Assembly (NCBI GenBank): GCA_022822325.1
Contig: JAJEBW010000049.1
Location: 1 to 42,918 of the forward strand
Direction of reading: 5' to 3'
Length of the DNA stretch: 42,918 bases
Source of the DNA: Gemmatimonadota bacterium
GTDB taxonomy: Bacteria; Gemmatimonadota; Gemmatimonadetes; Longimicrobiales; Gaopeijiaceae
A program made the translations under genes and the position numbers. Shown piece after piece: positions 18,333 to 26,895 of the stretch (within the stretch, counting starts at the first letter, position 1; each line of letters opens with the position of its first letter). The notes beneath the pieces are model-generated. The model had not been told where the DNA came from, made no database searches, and worked only from the letters and a program-made list of their open reading frames with translations.

Positions 18333-18425
18333 GACGGGCTGGATGCCTAACGGATCATCGGCTCATGGATCGACTTCTACAACGAGGTGCACCCGCACTC
18401 GTCCCTCGGCGAGCGAAGCTTATCG
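18327..18425 (+). pseudogene. IS3-type transposase C-terminal remnant
   Basis: The plus-strand frame reads RIIGSWIDFYNEVHPHSSLG (18351-18410), the conserved end of the integrase-core (rve) domain of IS3-family OrfB transposases. The same frame upstream reads VLHDGLDA followed by an in-frame TAA at 18348-18350, where a Glu or Gln codon would be expected. After HSSLGERSLSPG the similarity stops. Catalytic D and D residues are missing, so it is a dead fragment. Confidence 0.72.
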
Positions 18426-18756
18426 CCAGGGCGCGGAGGTGTCGTGACCACGATCCGGCGCGATGCCACGCATGGAGCCGAACCGGTGCGAGCACGCTTG
18501 CGCCCGCGGCCGCTTCGGCGGACGGAGGTTATATAAACCGTGGCGGGAGGCCGGAGTTTACACGGGCTGGCCCGGGATCCTGGCGATTCCCGGCCGACCG
18601 AACTCGCCCCGGCTTCAAACCGCATCACCGAGGGCCTCGGAGACCATCGGAATCCACCTTAATCTCGCCCTCGGACTGTCCAACGAAGTAGTACCACCTC
18701 ACATTTTGGGTTCCGACACACATCGGCACTGCTAAGGGGAGGCAAGAGGTAGAGAA
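18426..18756. other. Gene-free stretch downstream of the transposase remnant
   Basis: No supported gene. The segment is more AT-rich than its surroundings near 18680-18720 and includes a short ATATAA tract at about 18531. It may contain decayed insertion-sequence DNA, but no terminal inverted repeats could be matched by eye. Confidence 0.4.
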
Positions 18757-19032
18757 ATGAAGAAGGGCAAGACACCCATCAGTTCGAAGGTGGTCGCAGC
18801 GATCCACCTGCCACCCGTGCCCGATCGCGCCGCCGCCAACGGGGACGACATGGGCACCATCATGGTCTTCCTTGAGGATGGCCGTTGCTATGAGGTCCAA
18901 GAAATCGACAAGCACCTCTTTTCGGAGTGTCAGTGGGAAGAGGGCTTTACCGTGCCAGCTACGCCCGCATGGCATCGCGAACAAGCGCTTCCAGAAGGCA
19001 GTGCGCTGGGCGACGCGCATTTGGAGGAGTGA
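18757..19032 (+). CDS. Small hypothetical protein
   Basis: 91 aa, acidic C-terminal half, no signal peptide or membrane segment. The middle part (MGTIMVFLEDGRCYEVQEID) looks like a genuine folded segment rather than random GC-rich frame. A Shine-Dalgarno-like AGAGGTAGAG lies just upstream of ATG 18757, after GGGGAGG at about 18735-18741. No family recognised. It sits between a transposase remnant and the lipoprotein N-terminal fragment on the opposite strand, in an area of lower GC content, so it is probably part of transferred DNA. Confidence 0.5.
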   Translation: MKKGKTPISSKVVAAIHLPPVPDRAAANGDDMGTIMVFLEDGRCYEVQEIDKHLFSECQWEEGFTVPATPAWHREQALPEGSALGDAHLEE

Positions 19033-19049
19033 GGCGCTTCCGAAGAAAG

Positions 19050-19206
19050 ATTGGAGATCTACCGCTGCGGGCTGACGGCTGACCGCGAAGCCGCTCGGCG
19101 CCTCAGCGGAAGCCACGGGCTCGATCTCCAGGGGTGCGGGAAGATCGACCCGCCCACCACAGGCAATGGCGAGCAGGGCGATCAACGCCGCGCGAAGACT
19201 CGTCAT
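19050..19206 (-). pseudogene. N-terminal lipoprotein fragment (probable)
   Basis: Minus-strand ATG at 19206 followed by a textbook lipoprotein signal (AALIALLAIACGG, lipobox AIAC) and about 35 further residues (DLPAPLEIEPVASAEAP). Beyond this the frame continues but loses any protein-like character and runs antisense to the 91-aa gene. It may be the missing front end of the fragment at 18072-18332. Alternatively it is a short intact lipoprotein read through into noise. Confidence 0.35.
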
Positions 19207-19378
19207 GACGGTACGCTACAGTCTCTCATGCATCGATCAAACGCTCCTTTCGCGCGCCTCGATGCTTGCGGGGGCGGCAAGCAGGGGTCTTCGGGGGGAA
19301 GCTCGGCGACTTGCTGCCGGGCGTGTGCGGTGGGAACGGCGAGGGCTGAAGCGATCGTCGCCGCGCAACCCCCGCGCC

Positions 19379-19615
19379 TCACGAGGAGTCCCGCTTTGAG
19401 ATCGCCTTCCTGATGGTATCATCCAGCAGGCGCTTGACCACAAAACCGAGAAACCACGCGCAGATATACAGGTAGCCCGCTATTCCTGCGGCAGCCACGG
19501 CAACAGCGGTCCACCAGACAAGTGTCCCCGGGTCGATGGTTACCAAGATGACCGTCGCTCCTACAATGGTGACCAAAATCACAAAGCGATACCGAACAAG
19601 AAGATCAATCAACAT
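19379..19615 (-). CDS. Small membrane protein
   Basis: 78 aa with two predicted transmembrane helices (VILVTIVGATVILVTI and WTAVAVAAAGIAGYLYICAW) and a basic C-terminal tail (KRLLDDTIRKAISKR). ATG 19615 is preceded by AGGAGG about 11 nt upstream on the minus strand. No family recognised. It lies 72 nt downstream of another tiny membrane protein on the same strand with a similar layout, so the two probably form one transcript. The roughly 170 nt from its stop to the lipoprotein fragment contain a GCTTGC/GCAAGC hairpin near 19264-19282 without a T-tract. Confidence 0.6.
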   Translation of the reverse strand: MLIDLLVRYRFVILVTIVGATVILVTIDPGTLVWWTAVAVAAAGIAGYLYICAWFLGFVVKRLLDDTIRKAISKRDSS

Positions 19616-19687
19616 CGGGTCGCTCCCTCCTGTCAGGCGGAATGCGGAGCCTCCCGAAGGGAATCCGAGAGGCCGCGCTCCGGGGGG

Positions 19688-19930
19688 TCAAGGCGGAGAC
19701 GAACGCTTTCCGCGCTTCTTCCACCAGCCCTCCAGCCCAAGAAAAAATACCCCGATATGGATGATCGTGAGCGCGATCGCCGCCCCGAGCACCAGGAAAC
19801 TGCCCACCGAATGGGCCAGGGTCGACCTTTCCGACATCCGGAAGATGAGGTGGCCGACCGCCAGCGCAACGATGAGCCCGATCCGCACAGCGGGGCTGCG
19901 CACGATCTTGTGAATGAAATCGTCGAGCAT
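19688..19930 (-). CDS. Small membrane protein
   Basis: 80 aa. Two hydrophobic segments (VRIGLIVALAVGHLIF and FLVLGAAIALTIIHIGVFFL) connected by a short polar loop, ending in a basic WWKKRGKR tail. It begins MLDDFIHKIV and has GCGAGGA upstream of ATG 19930 at good spacing. Layout resembles its downstream neighbour, including the LDD motif seen in that protein's tail, suggesting a functional pair. Function unknown. Confidence 0.6.
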   Translation of the reverse strand: MLDDFIHKIVRSPAVRIGLIVALAVGHLIFRMSERSTLAHSVGSFLVLGAAIALTIIHIGVFFLGLEGWWKKRGKRSSPP

Positions 19931-20320
19931 CCGAATCCTCGCCCGTCTCCAACCAGCGTGACTCCAAACCGCCCCCGCCAACCGACCCCGCCGCGCGCAA
20001 CCTACCGCCATCGCGATCGCAACGCCAGATCCGGGCGTCCACCCGGGCGACCAGGGCGGCCGACCCTCCCCGGTCCGCCACCGCGCCCCGCACTCCCCCG
20101 GGCGTCCCGGCGCATGCCGGGCAGCCCCGCAGGCTTTATATTGTGGGCCGCTCGAAATGCCGCGTGGGTTCGTGACCGCGTCCGGGCGCCGACGCTTCCT
20201 CCCCCCATCTTCTCCCGATCCCGGCTCGCCTTCCCCGCCGTTCTCCGCCGCGAGCCGGTCCGGTTGCCCGAACTTCAAGCATCCCAACGCCTTTCCCCCC
20301 CTTCCCCCCCGGAGCCCCCC
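19931..20320. other. Intergenic region upstream of greA
   Basis: 390 nt between divergent genes. It holds a 25-bp motif copy (20015-20039) and an AT-rich TTTATATTG island at about 20135-20143 that could be a -10 region for greA, although no good -35 was found at standard spacing. The last 30 nt before greA are pyrimidine-rich with GGAG at 20311-20314 as the ribosome-binding site. No gene is supported. Confidence 0.4.
20015..20039 (+). repeat. 25-bp dispersed motif, copy 2
   Basis: Starts GATCGCAACG and ends TCCGGGCGTC, matching the copy at 15426-15450 apart from the central bases. It continues into CACCCGGGC, a stretch also found inside the 64-bp palindromic repeats, suggesting these modules are shuffled pieces of one family. 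Confidence 0.5.
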
Positions 20321-20803
20321 ATGCTGGACGAGATCAAGGCCAAAATCTCCGCAGAGGTCGAGACCCTCACCCGCGAGCTGAACGTCGAGCTGCCCGACCG
20401 CATTCGCAAGGCCGTCGAGCTGGGCGATCTGCGCGAGAACGCGGAGTACAAGTCGGCGCTGGAGAGGCAGCAGTTCGTGCAGGCGCGGATTGGTCACCTG
20501 GCGTGGCGGATGTCGGAGCTGGCGAAGATCGACGTGACCGACATTCCCGCCGACCGCGTTGGATTCGGGTCGCGGATTCGGGTGGCCAACCTGCCGCTGG
20601 GCACCGAGACGACCTTCACGATCGTGGCGGGCGACTACATCGACCTGGAGAAGGGCCACATCTCGCTGGATTCGCCGATCGGGCGGGGACTGCTGGGTGC
20701 GCGCGAGGGGGACGAGGTGGCGATTCGGCTGCCGGTCGGCGAGCGGCGTTTTCGGGTGGTCGAGCTGGAGACGCTGCCGCAGCAACTAGAGGGGGAAGGG
20801 TAG
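20321..20803 (+). CDS. greA: Transcript cleavage factor GreA
   Basis: 160 aa, standard length. Rescues backtracked RNA polymerase by inserting its N-terminal coiled coil into the secondary channel. The coiled coil spans about 1-75 and its acidic tip carries GDLRENAEYKSALE, the GreA/GreB signature. The C-terminal FKBP-like domain includes FGSRIRVANLPLG and SPIGRGLLGAREGDEV. ATG 20321 has GGAG 6 nt upstream. The basal helix is slightly divergent (ISAEVETLTRELNVELPDRI), but nothing essential is missing. A palindromic repeat follows 43 nt after the stop. Confidence 0.95.
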   Translation: MLDEIKAKISAEVETLTRELNVELPDRIRKAVELGDLRENAEYKSALERQQFVQARIGHLAWRMSELAKIDVTDIPADRVGFGSRIRVANLPLGTETTFTIVAGDYIDLEKGHISLDSPIGRGLLGAREGDEVAIRLPVGERRFRVVELETLPQQLEGEG

Positions 20804-20846
20804 GCGGCGCCGTCCGGGCGGGTGGAGGAGAAACGGAGGAACAAGC

Positions 20847-20909
20847 GGGGTTGCGGCCGCACCGGGGCTGTCCCGGCGTCGTTTGCGGGCCGCGGGCCGC
20901 AGGCCGCGG
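20847..20909 (+). repeat. GC-rich palindromic repeat, copy 2 (downstream of greA)
   Basis: Starts GGGGTTGCGGCCGC and ends GGGCCGCAGGCCGCGG as in the other two copies; the middle 25 bp is diverged. The complementary arms TGCGGCC and GGCCGCA are preserved, arguing that the hairpin rather than the spacer matters. Same orientation as the other copies. Confidence 0.7.
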
Positions 20910-21080
20910 AGGGGAGGCGAGGCGCACGGCGCCAAGGGAAGGGATTCGGGCCCTGCCCTGTGTGCCACACCCCTTCCGTGACATGAGTGGCACGCTGATG
21001 CGCAATTTTGCTCACCGGCCGGTCCGGGTCCTCATTGGCGGTTTGCGGCACGGGAGCCGTGATGCCGCGGACGGACGAGA

Positions 21081-23855
21081 TCAGAATCCGGGCGGTCTGG
21101 GGATCCGCGCCACCACGACCGCGACCGGCGCCCCCGTTTCGATGCGGAAGACCGCGCCCGCGCCCGCCGCCGTTGCCTCGAAGTCGAAGACGCGCACCCC
21201 GCTCGCCCCGATCGCGCCCTGGAAGCGCCGGGTTCGCGACAGGGGCACCGCCGGGTCGGAGTCGTCGTCGGCGGCGCCGGTCATGGTGACGGGCCAGGGG
21301 TAGCGACCGGGGGGGTCGGGGTTGGTGAAGAGCTCGGTGGCGGTGGGAAAGTCGTAGGTGAGAAAGCGCGGCGTGGAGTTGTCGCGCAGCCAGGGTTCGG
21401 CGCCGGCCACGGTGAGCGCGACGGCGTGGCTGGTCAGGAGTTCCTTCATGGAGCGTCCGGTGGCCTCGGCGATTCCGGCGGTCCCGGGAAGCGCGAGAGA
21501 GTCGTTCAGCGCGAACATCAGCGCTTCGTCGGCGCCGGTGGCCGCCGCGTTGCCGGGGGCGAGGAGATCGCGCAGATGGCGGTGGAAGTGCCAGCCGCTT
21601 CCATACACGCTGCCCTGGCCGTCCGGCTCGAAGCTGATCGCGTTGGGATCGACCGACAAGGCGCGCACGACCCGCGCCATGATGCCGAAGACGCCGTAGA
21701 CATCGGGCCGCATGTTCGACATGCCGTCCTGGATCCAGCCGCGATTGGCGCGTTCCCCAACGGGGAGGCCGCCGGCGCGCTCCCATGCCAGCCGCGAGGC
21801 CATCTCCTTGGCGACGTCGGCGGTGCCCTCCTCGATCCACGTGGGGTGGAAGGTCCGCCAGCCCTCCGGCCGTCCGCGGAGCGCGTCGCTGCGAACCCGC
21901 TTGTAGAGCGAGCTGACGTGCTTGACCTCGTGGACGAGTCCCCCCATCGCCCAGTAGCGGTCGTCGTCGAGCTGCGTGAAGCCGCCGGCGCTCATGTGCA
22001 CCAGCTCCATTTCGTTGGAGGAGGGGCAATCGACTGCGGCGAAGGTCATGTCGCCCGACCATACGAAGGCGCGCACCCCCTCGAGCGACGGATCGATCAG
22101 AACGGTGACCTTGCCGTTGGCGTCCACATCGCTGACCCCGCCGAAGTAGCGTTCGATGACCTCGGCTCCGTGGGCGCTGTAGAAGTCGAGGACGCGTTCC
22201 ACATTGGCGACCGGCACCGGCGACGGCGCATCCACCTCTTCATAGACGATCAGGTGGTCGTTCTCGGCGATGACGCGGGCCTCGACGTGCTGGTGGACGG
22301 TGCAGCGGCTGCTGCCCTCGCGGTCGTACAGACGGAAGGTCCGGGTGCTGGACCGGGCGGCGGCGAGTCCGGCGTCGCGCAACCGCCGGCGTTCCTCCTG
22401 GGCGCGCAGCCCGCGTTCCAGCATGTCCTCCAGTCGTCCCTCCGCCTCGAGCCGCTCGTAGAGCTCGATCTCGTCCTGGCGAATTCGGCTGTGCAGGGCG
22501 GCCACGTCGTCCTCGATGGCGGCGACCTCCTGCCATTCGCGGTCCAGCTCCCCTGCCGATGACCCTCGGCCCCGTCCCCCCTCGCGCGCGGAGGCGGCCA
22601 CCACCGGGCGCAGCTCCGGCGCCGCGGCCGCGGGAACTCCCGCCGCCACCCGCATCGCCCGGGGTGCGCGAATCGCCTCGGCCACCAGCGTCACGGGATG
22701 GACGCGCCTGCGATCGGCGTCGAGTCCGGCCACCGTCACCCGGTAGTAGGCCGACGCGGAGGCCGCCCGCACAAAGACGCCGCAGACCTCGATGTCCTGC
22801 GGGGCGATCGTGCGCACCTCGCCGGTCTCGAGTCCCAGCGGTCCCTCGCAGACGGTCAGGCCCAGCGCGGCCGCGACCTCCTCGCCGCCGGAGTCCGCGA
22901 CCCGCACCCCGAACTCGAAGTCGCCCGCCGCGGTGGGCAGCCCCTCGATGCGTCCGTCGGCGTCGAGCGCGAGCCCGGGCGGCAGTTCGGTTCCCGCGTC
23001 CAAGCTCCAGACATAGCCGGCCCCGGTGCCCCCGCGCGCCCGCAACGCGCCGTCGTAGGCGACCGTGGCGCGGCCGAGCGGCAACGAATCGGTGACGATG
23101 GCGAGGGGAAGGGGGGTGGCGGTGGCGTTGAACTCGACGGTGCGCCCGGCGGCGGTGGCCGAGAGCCGCTGCACCGAATCGGGCCCGAGGGTCCAGAGGG
23201 TGGCCGCGATGCCGTCGGCGCCGGTGACGAGAGAGGGGTGCGAGACCGAGCCGCCCCCCGCGGCGACCTCGAAGGCAACGGCGATCCCTGCGGCCGGGTG
23301 GCCATTCGCGTCCACGATCCGAACCGAGGGGTTGACCGGAAGCGCCTCGCCGAAATGACCGGCCTGGCCGTCTCCGGCCGCCTTCTCGACCGAATCCGCC
23401 TCCTGTTGCACGGCAACCCGGGCCTCGCCGCTGACGCCGCCCGCCCGCGCCACGATGGTGGCCGTGCCATTGCCCGCCGCGGTGACGAGCCCGGCAGCGC
23501 GATCGACGGTGGCCGTGGCGGGGCGCAGGCTGGTCCAGGCGACGGCCGCCCCGCTCATGACGGCCCCGTTCTGGTCGCGCACCTCGGCGCGGAGCCGCAC
23601 CGTGTCGCCGATCGCCGTGAAGTCGACGGTGGCGGGCGCGACCGAGACGGTGGCCGGAACGGGTGGCGGGGGCGGGGGGGTGGGTTCGTCGCCGCAGGCG
23701 GCCAGCGCAACGAGAGCGGCAAGTCCGGGAGCGAGGGGTCCGAAGCCGGCGGGTGCGCGAGGGGCGGATCCGGGTGCGGCGGATCCACGAGCGCCGGGTC
23801 GAATCGCGGTCGGAAGCGGAATCGTCGCGGGGGCGCGCTGCGGAAGGCAGGGCAT
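21081..23855 (-). CDS. Ig-domain lipoprotein with M30-like metallopeptidase domain
   Basis: 924 aa. A long N-region leads to a lipobox-like LAAC (Cys54), then a Pro-rich linker. Next come a Big2-like domain (ATVSVAPATVDFTAIGDT), a Big1-like domain (VRIVDANGHPAAGIAVAFEV) and a putative-Ig region (ELPPGLALDADGRIEGLPT). A charged helical stretch at about 450-510 connects to the C-terminal part with LVHEVKH (His642-His646) and EEGTADVAKE about 30 residues later, the HExxH...E arrangement of gluzincins; the layout resembles M30 (hyicolysin-like) peptidases. Start ATG 23855 is preferred to ATG 23861 because GGAGG sits 6 nt before it but directly abuts the other. Probably surface-anchored; substrate unknown. 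Confidence 0.78.
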   Translation of the reverse strand: MPCLPQRAPATIPLPTAIRPGARGSAAPGSAPRAPAGFGPLAPGLAALVALAACGDEPTPPPPPPVPATVSVAPATVDFTAIGDTVRLRAEVRDQNGAVMSGAAVAWTSLRPATATVDRAAGLVTAAGNGTATIVARAGGVSGEARVAVQQEADSVEKAAGDGQAGHFGEALPVNPSVRIVDANGHPAAGIAVAFEVAAGGGSVSHPSLVTGADGIAATLWTLGPDSVQRLSATAAGRTVEFNATATPLPLAIVTDSLPLGRATVAYDGALRARGGTGAGYVWSLDAGTELPPGLALDADGRIEGLPTAAGDFEFGVRVADSGGEEVAAALGLTVCEGPLGLETGEVRTIAPQDIEVCGVFVRAASASAYYRVTVAGLDADRRRVHPVTLVAEAIRAPRAMRVAAGVPAAAAPELRPVVAASAREGGRGRGSSAGELDREWQEVAAIEDDVAALHSRIRQDEIELYERLEAEGRLEDMLERGLRAQEERRRLRDAGLAAARSSTRTFRLYDREGSSRCTVHQHVEARVIAENDHLIVYEEVDAPSPVPVANVERVLDFYSAHGAEVIERYFGGVSDVDANGKVTVLIDPSLEGVRAFVWSGDMTFAAVDCPSSNEMELVHMSAGGFTQLDDDRYWAMGGLVHEVKHVSSLYKRVRSDALRGRPEGWRTFHPTWIEEGTADVAKEMASRLAWERAGGLPVGERANRGWIQDGMSNMRPDVYGVFGIMARVVRALSVDPNAISFEPDGQGSVYGSGWHFHRHLRDLLAPGNAAATGADEALMFALNDSLALPGTAGIAEATGRSMKELLTSHAVALTVAGAEPWLRDNSTPRFLTYDFPTATELFTNPDPPGRYPWPVTMTGAADDDSDPAVPLSRTRRFQGAIGASGVRVFDFEATAAGAGAVFRIETGAPVAVVVARIPRPPGF

Positions 23856-23895
23856 CGGCATCCTCCATCTTTCGTTTTCCGGGGGGGTCCGTCGT

Positions 23896-26895
23896 TCAGT
23901 TCGCGTCGATGATCGCCGCCCTCACCATGGGTTGCAGGATCCGATTCAGCGGTGCCGCGCCGTAGGGCTGAAGCTGCGTCCAGGCGAATCCAACGATCTC
24001 TTCCCCCGGGTCTACCCAAAACCAGGTGTTCGCGATCCCCGACCACCAGTAGCGGCCCTCGTCCGCGCCGACCGAAACCGCGAATCCCAGCCCGAATCCC
24101 TGGTCCCCGATCCCCGGCATGATCGGAATCATCTCGGCGGGCAGGCGATTGGTCGTCATCAGCCGCACCGTCTCTTCATCGAGAAGCCTGGCGCCGTCGA
24201 GTTCGCCGCCGTTCAACAGCATCTGGCAGAAGCGCAGGTAGTCCGACGCGGTCGAGACCAGGCCGCCGCCGCCCGAAAGCCAGCCCGGGGGACGAGTGAC
24301 CGGATCGTTCGCGGGATCGCTGGCGGGCGCAAGGCCCTGCGCGTTGCGTCGCACCATCGCGACCAGACGGTCGGACTTGCCCCCGGAGACCTGAAAGCCG
24401 GTGTCGCGCATGCCCAGCGGCTCGAAGATGCGTTCGCGGAAGAAGGCGTCCAGCGACTGTCCGGAGACGACCTCGACGACGCGGCCGAGCACATCGGTGG
24501 AGACGCTGTAGGTCCACGCGGCGCCGGGGTCGTCGACCAGGGGAAGGGAGGCGATCCGGTCCACCCGCGCCTCCAGGTCGCCGCCGCCGCTCGTCGAGAG
24601 GACGTTGAGGGCGCGGTTGTACATCGAATCGACGGGGCTGTCGCCGAAGATTCCGTAGGTGAGTCCCGACGTGTGCATGAGAAGGTCGCGGATCCGGATG
24701 GGGCGAGAGGGGGGACGGGTGGCGCCCTCTTCCCACACCTGCACCTCGGCGAAGGCGGGAATGACGCGGCCCAGTTCGTCGTCGAGCGCGAGCTTGCCCT
24801 CCTCCACGAGGATCATCGCGGCCACGCTGGTGACGGGCTTCGTCATCGAAAAAATGCGGAAGACGTCGTTGGGATCGAGGGGATCCAGCCCGGGGACGCG
24901 CCAGCCGCGGGCGTCCCAGTGGACGATCTCGCCCCGCCGCGCGACCAGGGTCATGATTCCGGCGGTGGCCTCGCGGTCGATGAGCGCCTGCATGGCGGGG
25001 CCGATCGCCTCCAGCGCCTCCCGGGACATGCCGACCGATTCGGGATCGGCGGCGATCTCCGGCCGAGACGACGCCGTCCCTTCCCCCGCCCCCCTCTCTC
25101 CGCCCCCCAGCGCGAAGGTCCACACCCGGGGCGATCCGCCCCCCGCCGTGAGCCCCGCGGCCACGGTCAGATATTGGCGCCCGCCGGCCTCCCAGGTCAC
25201 CGGGGAGCCGCCCCCCCGCCCCACCTCCGCCGCCCAGAGCTCCTCGCCCGTCCGCGCGTCCAGCGCCGCCAGCCGCGATCCCGTCGCCCAGAAGACCAGA
25301 TCGCCTCCGGTCGCGAGCGTTCCCCCATGCCCCCCGCCGGCCACCACCCGCCAGACTTCGCGGTTCTCGGCCGGATCCCACCCCAGAAGCAGATTCGGCG
25401 GCCCCGTCAACTCCGGCCGGGGCGGCCGCGGCCCGCGCGAATCGCCACCGCCCGTCCCCCGCACCGTTCCCGTGTTCCACACCCCCGGCTGGTACTCGAA
25501 GCCCGGGGACTTTTCGTACAGATAGTTGTTGTTGGTCGCGGGAATGTAGACGAGCCCGGCATCCGGATTCCACGCCATCGGCTGCCAGTTGTGCGCCCCG
25601 CGCGGTCCCGGCGCCAGGTAGAGCGGTTCGCCGGTCATTCCGTAGCGCGCCCCCGCGGTCTCGACGGGACGGCCGGTCGCGGGATCGACATGGGTGGCCC
25701 AGGTGAGATCGTCGGCGAAGGGCTCGGCCGAGATCAGCTCGCCGCTCAGCCGGTCCACCACATAGAAGAAGCCGTTCTTGGGCGCCTGCACGATCACCTG
25801 CCGCTCGCGCCCGCCGATCTCCAGATCGAGGAGCATGAGGGGCTGGGTGGCGGTGTAGTCCCAGTCGTCGCCCGGCGTGGTTTGGTAGTGCCAGCGGATG
25901 GCGCCGTCGGCCGGATCGAGGGCGAGGATCGAGGAGAGGTAGAGGTTGTCGCCGCCGCCCGGGCTGCGATTGTCGCGATTCCAGGGCGAGCCGTTTCCGG
26001 TCCCGATGTAGAGAAGGCCTGCGTCCGCGTCCACCGCCATCGCGTCCCAGACCGTTCCCCCGCCCCCCGCGACCCACCATTCGCCCGTCCAGCTTTCGGC
26101 CGCCGCGCGCATGGCCTCGCTCTCGAAGCCGTCGGCCGGATTGCCCGGCACGGTGTGGGTGCGCCACAGCTCCTCGCCCGAGGCCGCATCGTAGGCGGTG
26201 ACGTAGCCGCGCACTCCGTACTCCGCGCCGCCATTGCCGATCACGACCGCATTGCCCACCACCCGCGGCGCCCCGGTGATGGTGTAGTCCGATCCGGCCG
26301 GGGTGGTCTGCACCGTCCAGAGGATGGAGCCGTCGGCGCGGTCCAGCGCGACGAGACGGCCGTCGAGCAGTCCGGCAAAGAGGCGTTGGCCGGAGACCGC
26401 GACCCCCCGGTTGACATTGCCGCAACATGCCCGCGGTCCCCCCTCGGCGGCGGTGGGAATGGCCGGGTCCCAGCGCCAGAGCTCCTCGCCGGTCGCCGCA
26501 TCCAGCGCGAAGACGAAGCTCATCGCGGCGGTGCCGTAGAGGACGCCGTCCACGACGATCGGGGTGGTCTCGAGCCGCGCTCCGGTCTTGGGAATCTCCC
26601 AGCTCCAGGCGAGTTCCAGTTGGCCGACATTGGCGGCGTTGATCTGGTCGAGGGGACTGAAACGGGTCTCGGCGTCGTCGTAGCCGTGGCGGGGCCAGCC
26701 GTGGTCCTGGGGTGGGGCGGGGGCGGCCACGGCGGCGAGGGGGGGCGTCGCGAATGGAGTGGGGTGAAGCGAATGCGGGCGCGGCGAGCCGGGGTGAAGC
26801 GGGCCCGGGAGGAGAAGCGCGGCGATCAGTCCGTGGATCATGCCGATCGCGCACCGAGGGCGGCGAGGCGCAGCCCGCCAGCGCGGATGCATCGC
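23896..26895 (-). CDS. PQQ-dependent dehydrogenase fused to beta-lactamase-fold serine hydrolase
   Basis: 999 aa from ATG 26895. After a signal-like segment (GLIAALLLPGPLHP), residues about 65-610 form a quinoprotein propeller: PRHGYDDAETRFSPLDQIN, a vicinal-Cys ACCGNVNRG, DDWDYTATQPLMLLDLEIGG, APKNGFFYVVDRLSGELI and GAHNWQPMAWNPDAG, as in alcohol/glucose-type PQQ dehydrogenases. No CxxCH haem motif is present. Residues about 625-999 are a class C/esterase-like serine hydrolase: SMTK (Ser683, Lys686), a WTYSVSTDVLG tyrosine motif and NTWFWVDPGEE near the end. Starts at 27024 (better Shine-Dalgarno) and 26841 are alternatives. The frame runs continuously through the joint, so it is a true fusion unless sequencing removed a stop. 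Confidence 0.82.
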   Translation of the reverse strand, partial: AMHPRWRAAPRRPRCAIGMIHGLIAALLLPGPLHPGSPRPHSLHPTPFATPPLAAVAAPAPPQDHGWPRHGYDDAETRFSPLDQINAANVGQLELAWSWEIPKTGARLETTPIVVDGVLYGTAAMSFVFALDAATGEELWRWDPAIPTAAEGGPRACCGNVNRGVAVSGQRLFAGLLDGRLVALDRADGSILWTVQTTPAGSDYTITGAPRVVGNAVVIGNGGAEYGVRGYVTAYDAASGEELWRTHTVPGNPADGFESEAMRAAAESWTGEWWVAGGGGTVWDAMAVDADAGLLYIGTGNGSPWNRDNRSPGGGDNLYLSSILALDPADGAIRWHYQTTPGDDWDYTATQPLMLLDLEIGGRERQVIVQAPKNGFFYVVDRLSGELISAEPFADDLTWATHVDPATGRPVETAGARYGMTGEPLYLAPGPRGAHNWQPMAWNPDAGLVYIPATNNNYLYEKSPGFEYQPGVWNTGTVRGTGGGDSRGPRPPRPELTGPPNLLLGWDPAENREVWRVVAGGGHGGTLATGGDLVFWATGSRLAALDARTGEELWAAEVGRGGGSPVTWEAGGRQYLTVAAGLTAGGGSPRVWTFALGGGERGAGEGTASSRPEIAADPESVGMSREALEAIGPAMQALIDREATAGIMTLVARRGEIVHWDARGWRVPGLDPLDPNDVFRIFSMTKPVTSVAAMILVEEGKLALDDELGRVIPAFAEVQVWEEGATRPPSRPIRIRDLLMHTSGLTYGIFGDSPVDSMYNRALNVLSTSGGGDLEARVDRIASLPLVDDPGAAWTYSVSTDVLGRVVEVVSGQSLDAFFRERIFEPLGMRDTGFQVSGGKSDRLVAMVRRNAQGLAPASDPANDPVTRPPGWLSGGGGLVSTASDYLRFCQMLLNGGELDGARLLDEETVRLMTTNRLPAEMIPIMPGIGDQGFGLGFAVSVGADEGRYWWSGIANTWFWVDPGEEIVGFAWTQLQPYGAAPLNRILQPMVRAAIIDAN

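Noticed and set aside
20131..20145. TTTATATTG as a definite greA promoter
   Set aside because: No acceptable -35 hexamer lies 16-18 bp upstream, so only mentioned in the intergenic description.
20847..20909. GC-rich hairpin after greA as an intrinsic terminator
   Set aside because: It lacks the T-tract needed for intrinsic termination; annotated as a repeat instead.
23896..25080. Beta-lactamase domain as an antibiotic-resistance gene
   Set aside because: The SxxK, Tyr and C-terminal motifs fit the esterase/class C-like family in general, with YSV rather than the usual YxN, and it is fused to a quinoprotein; resistance is not supported.
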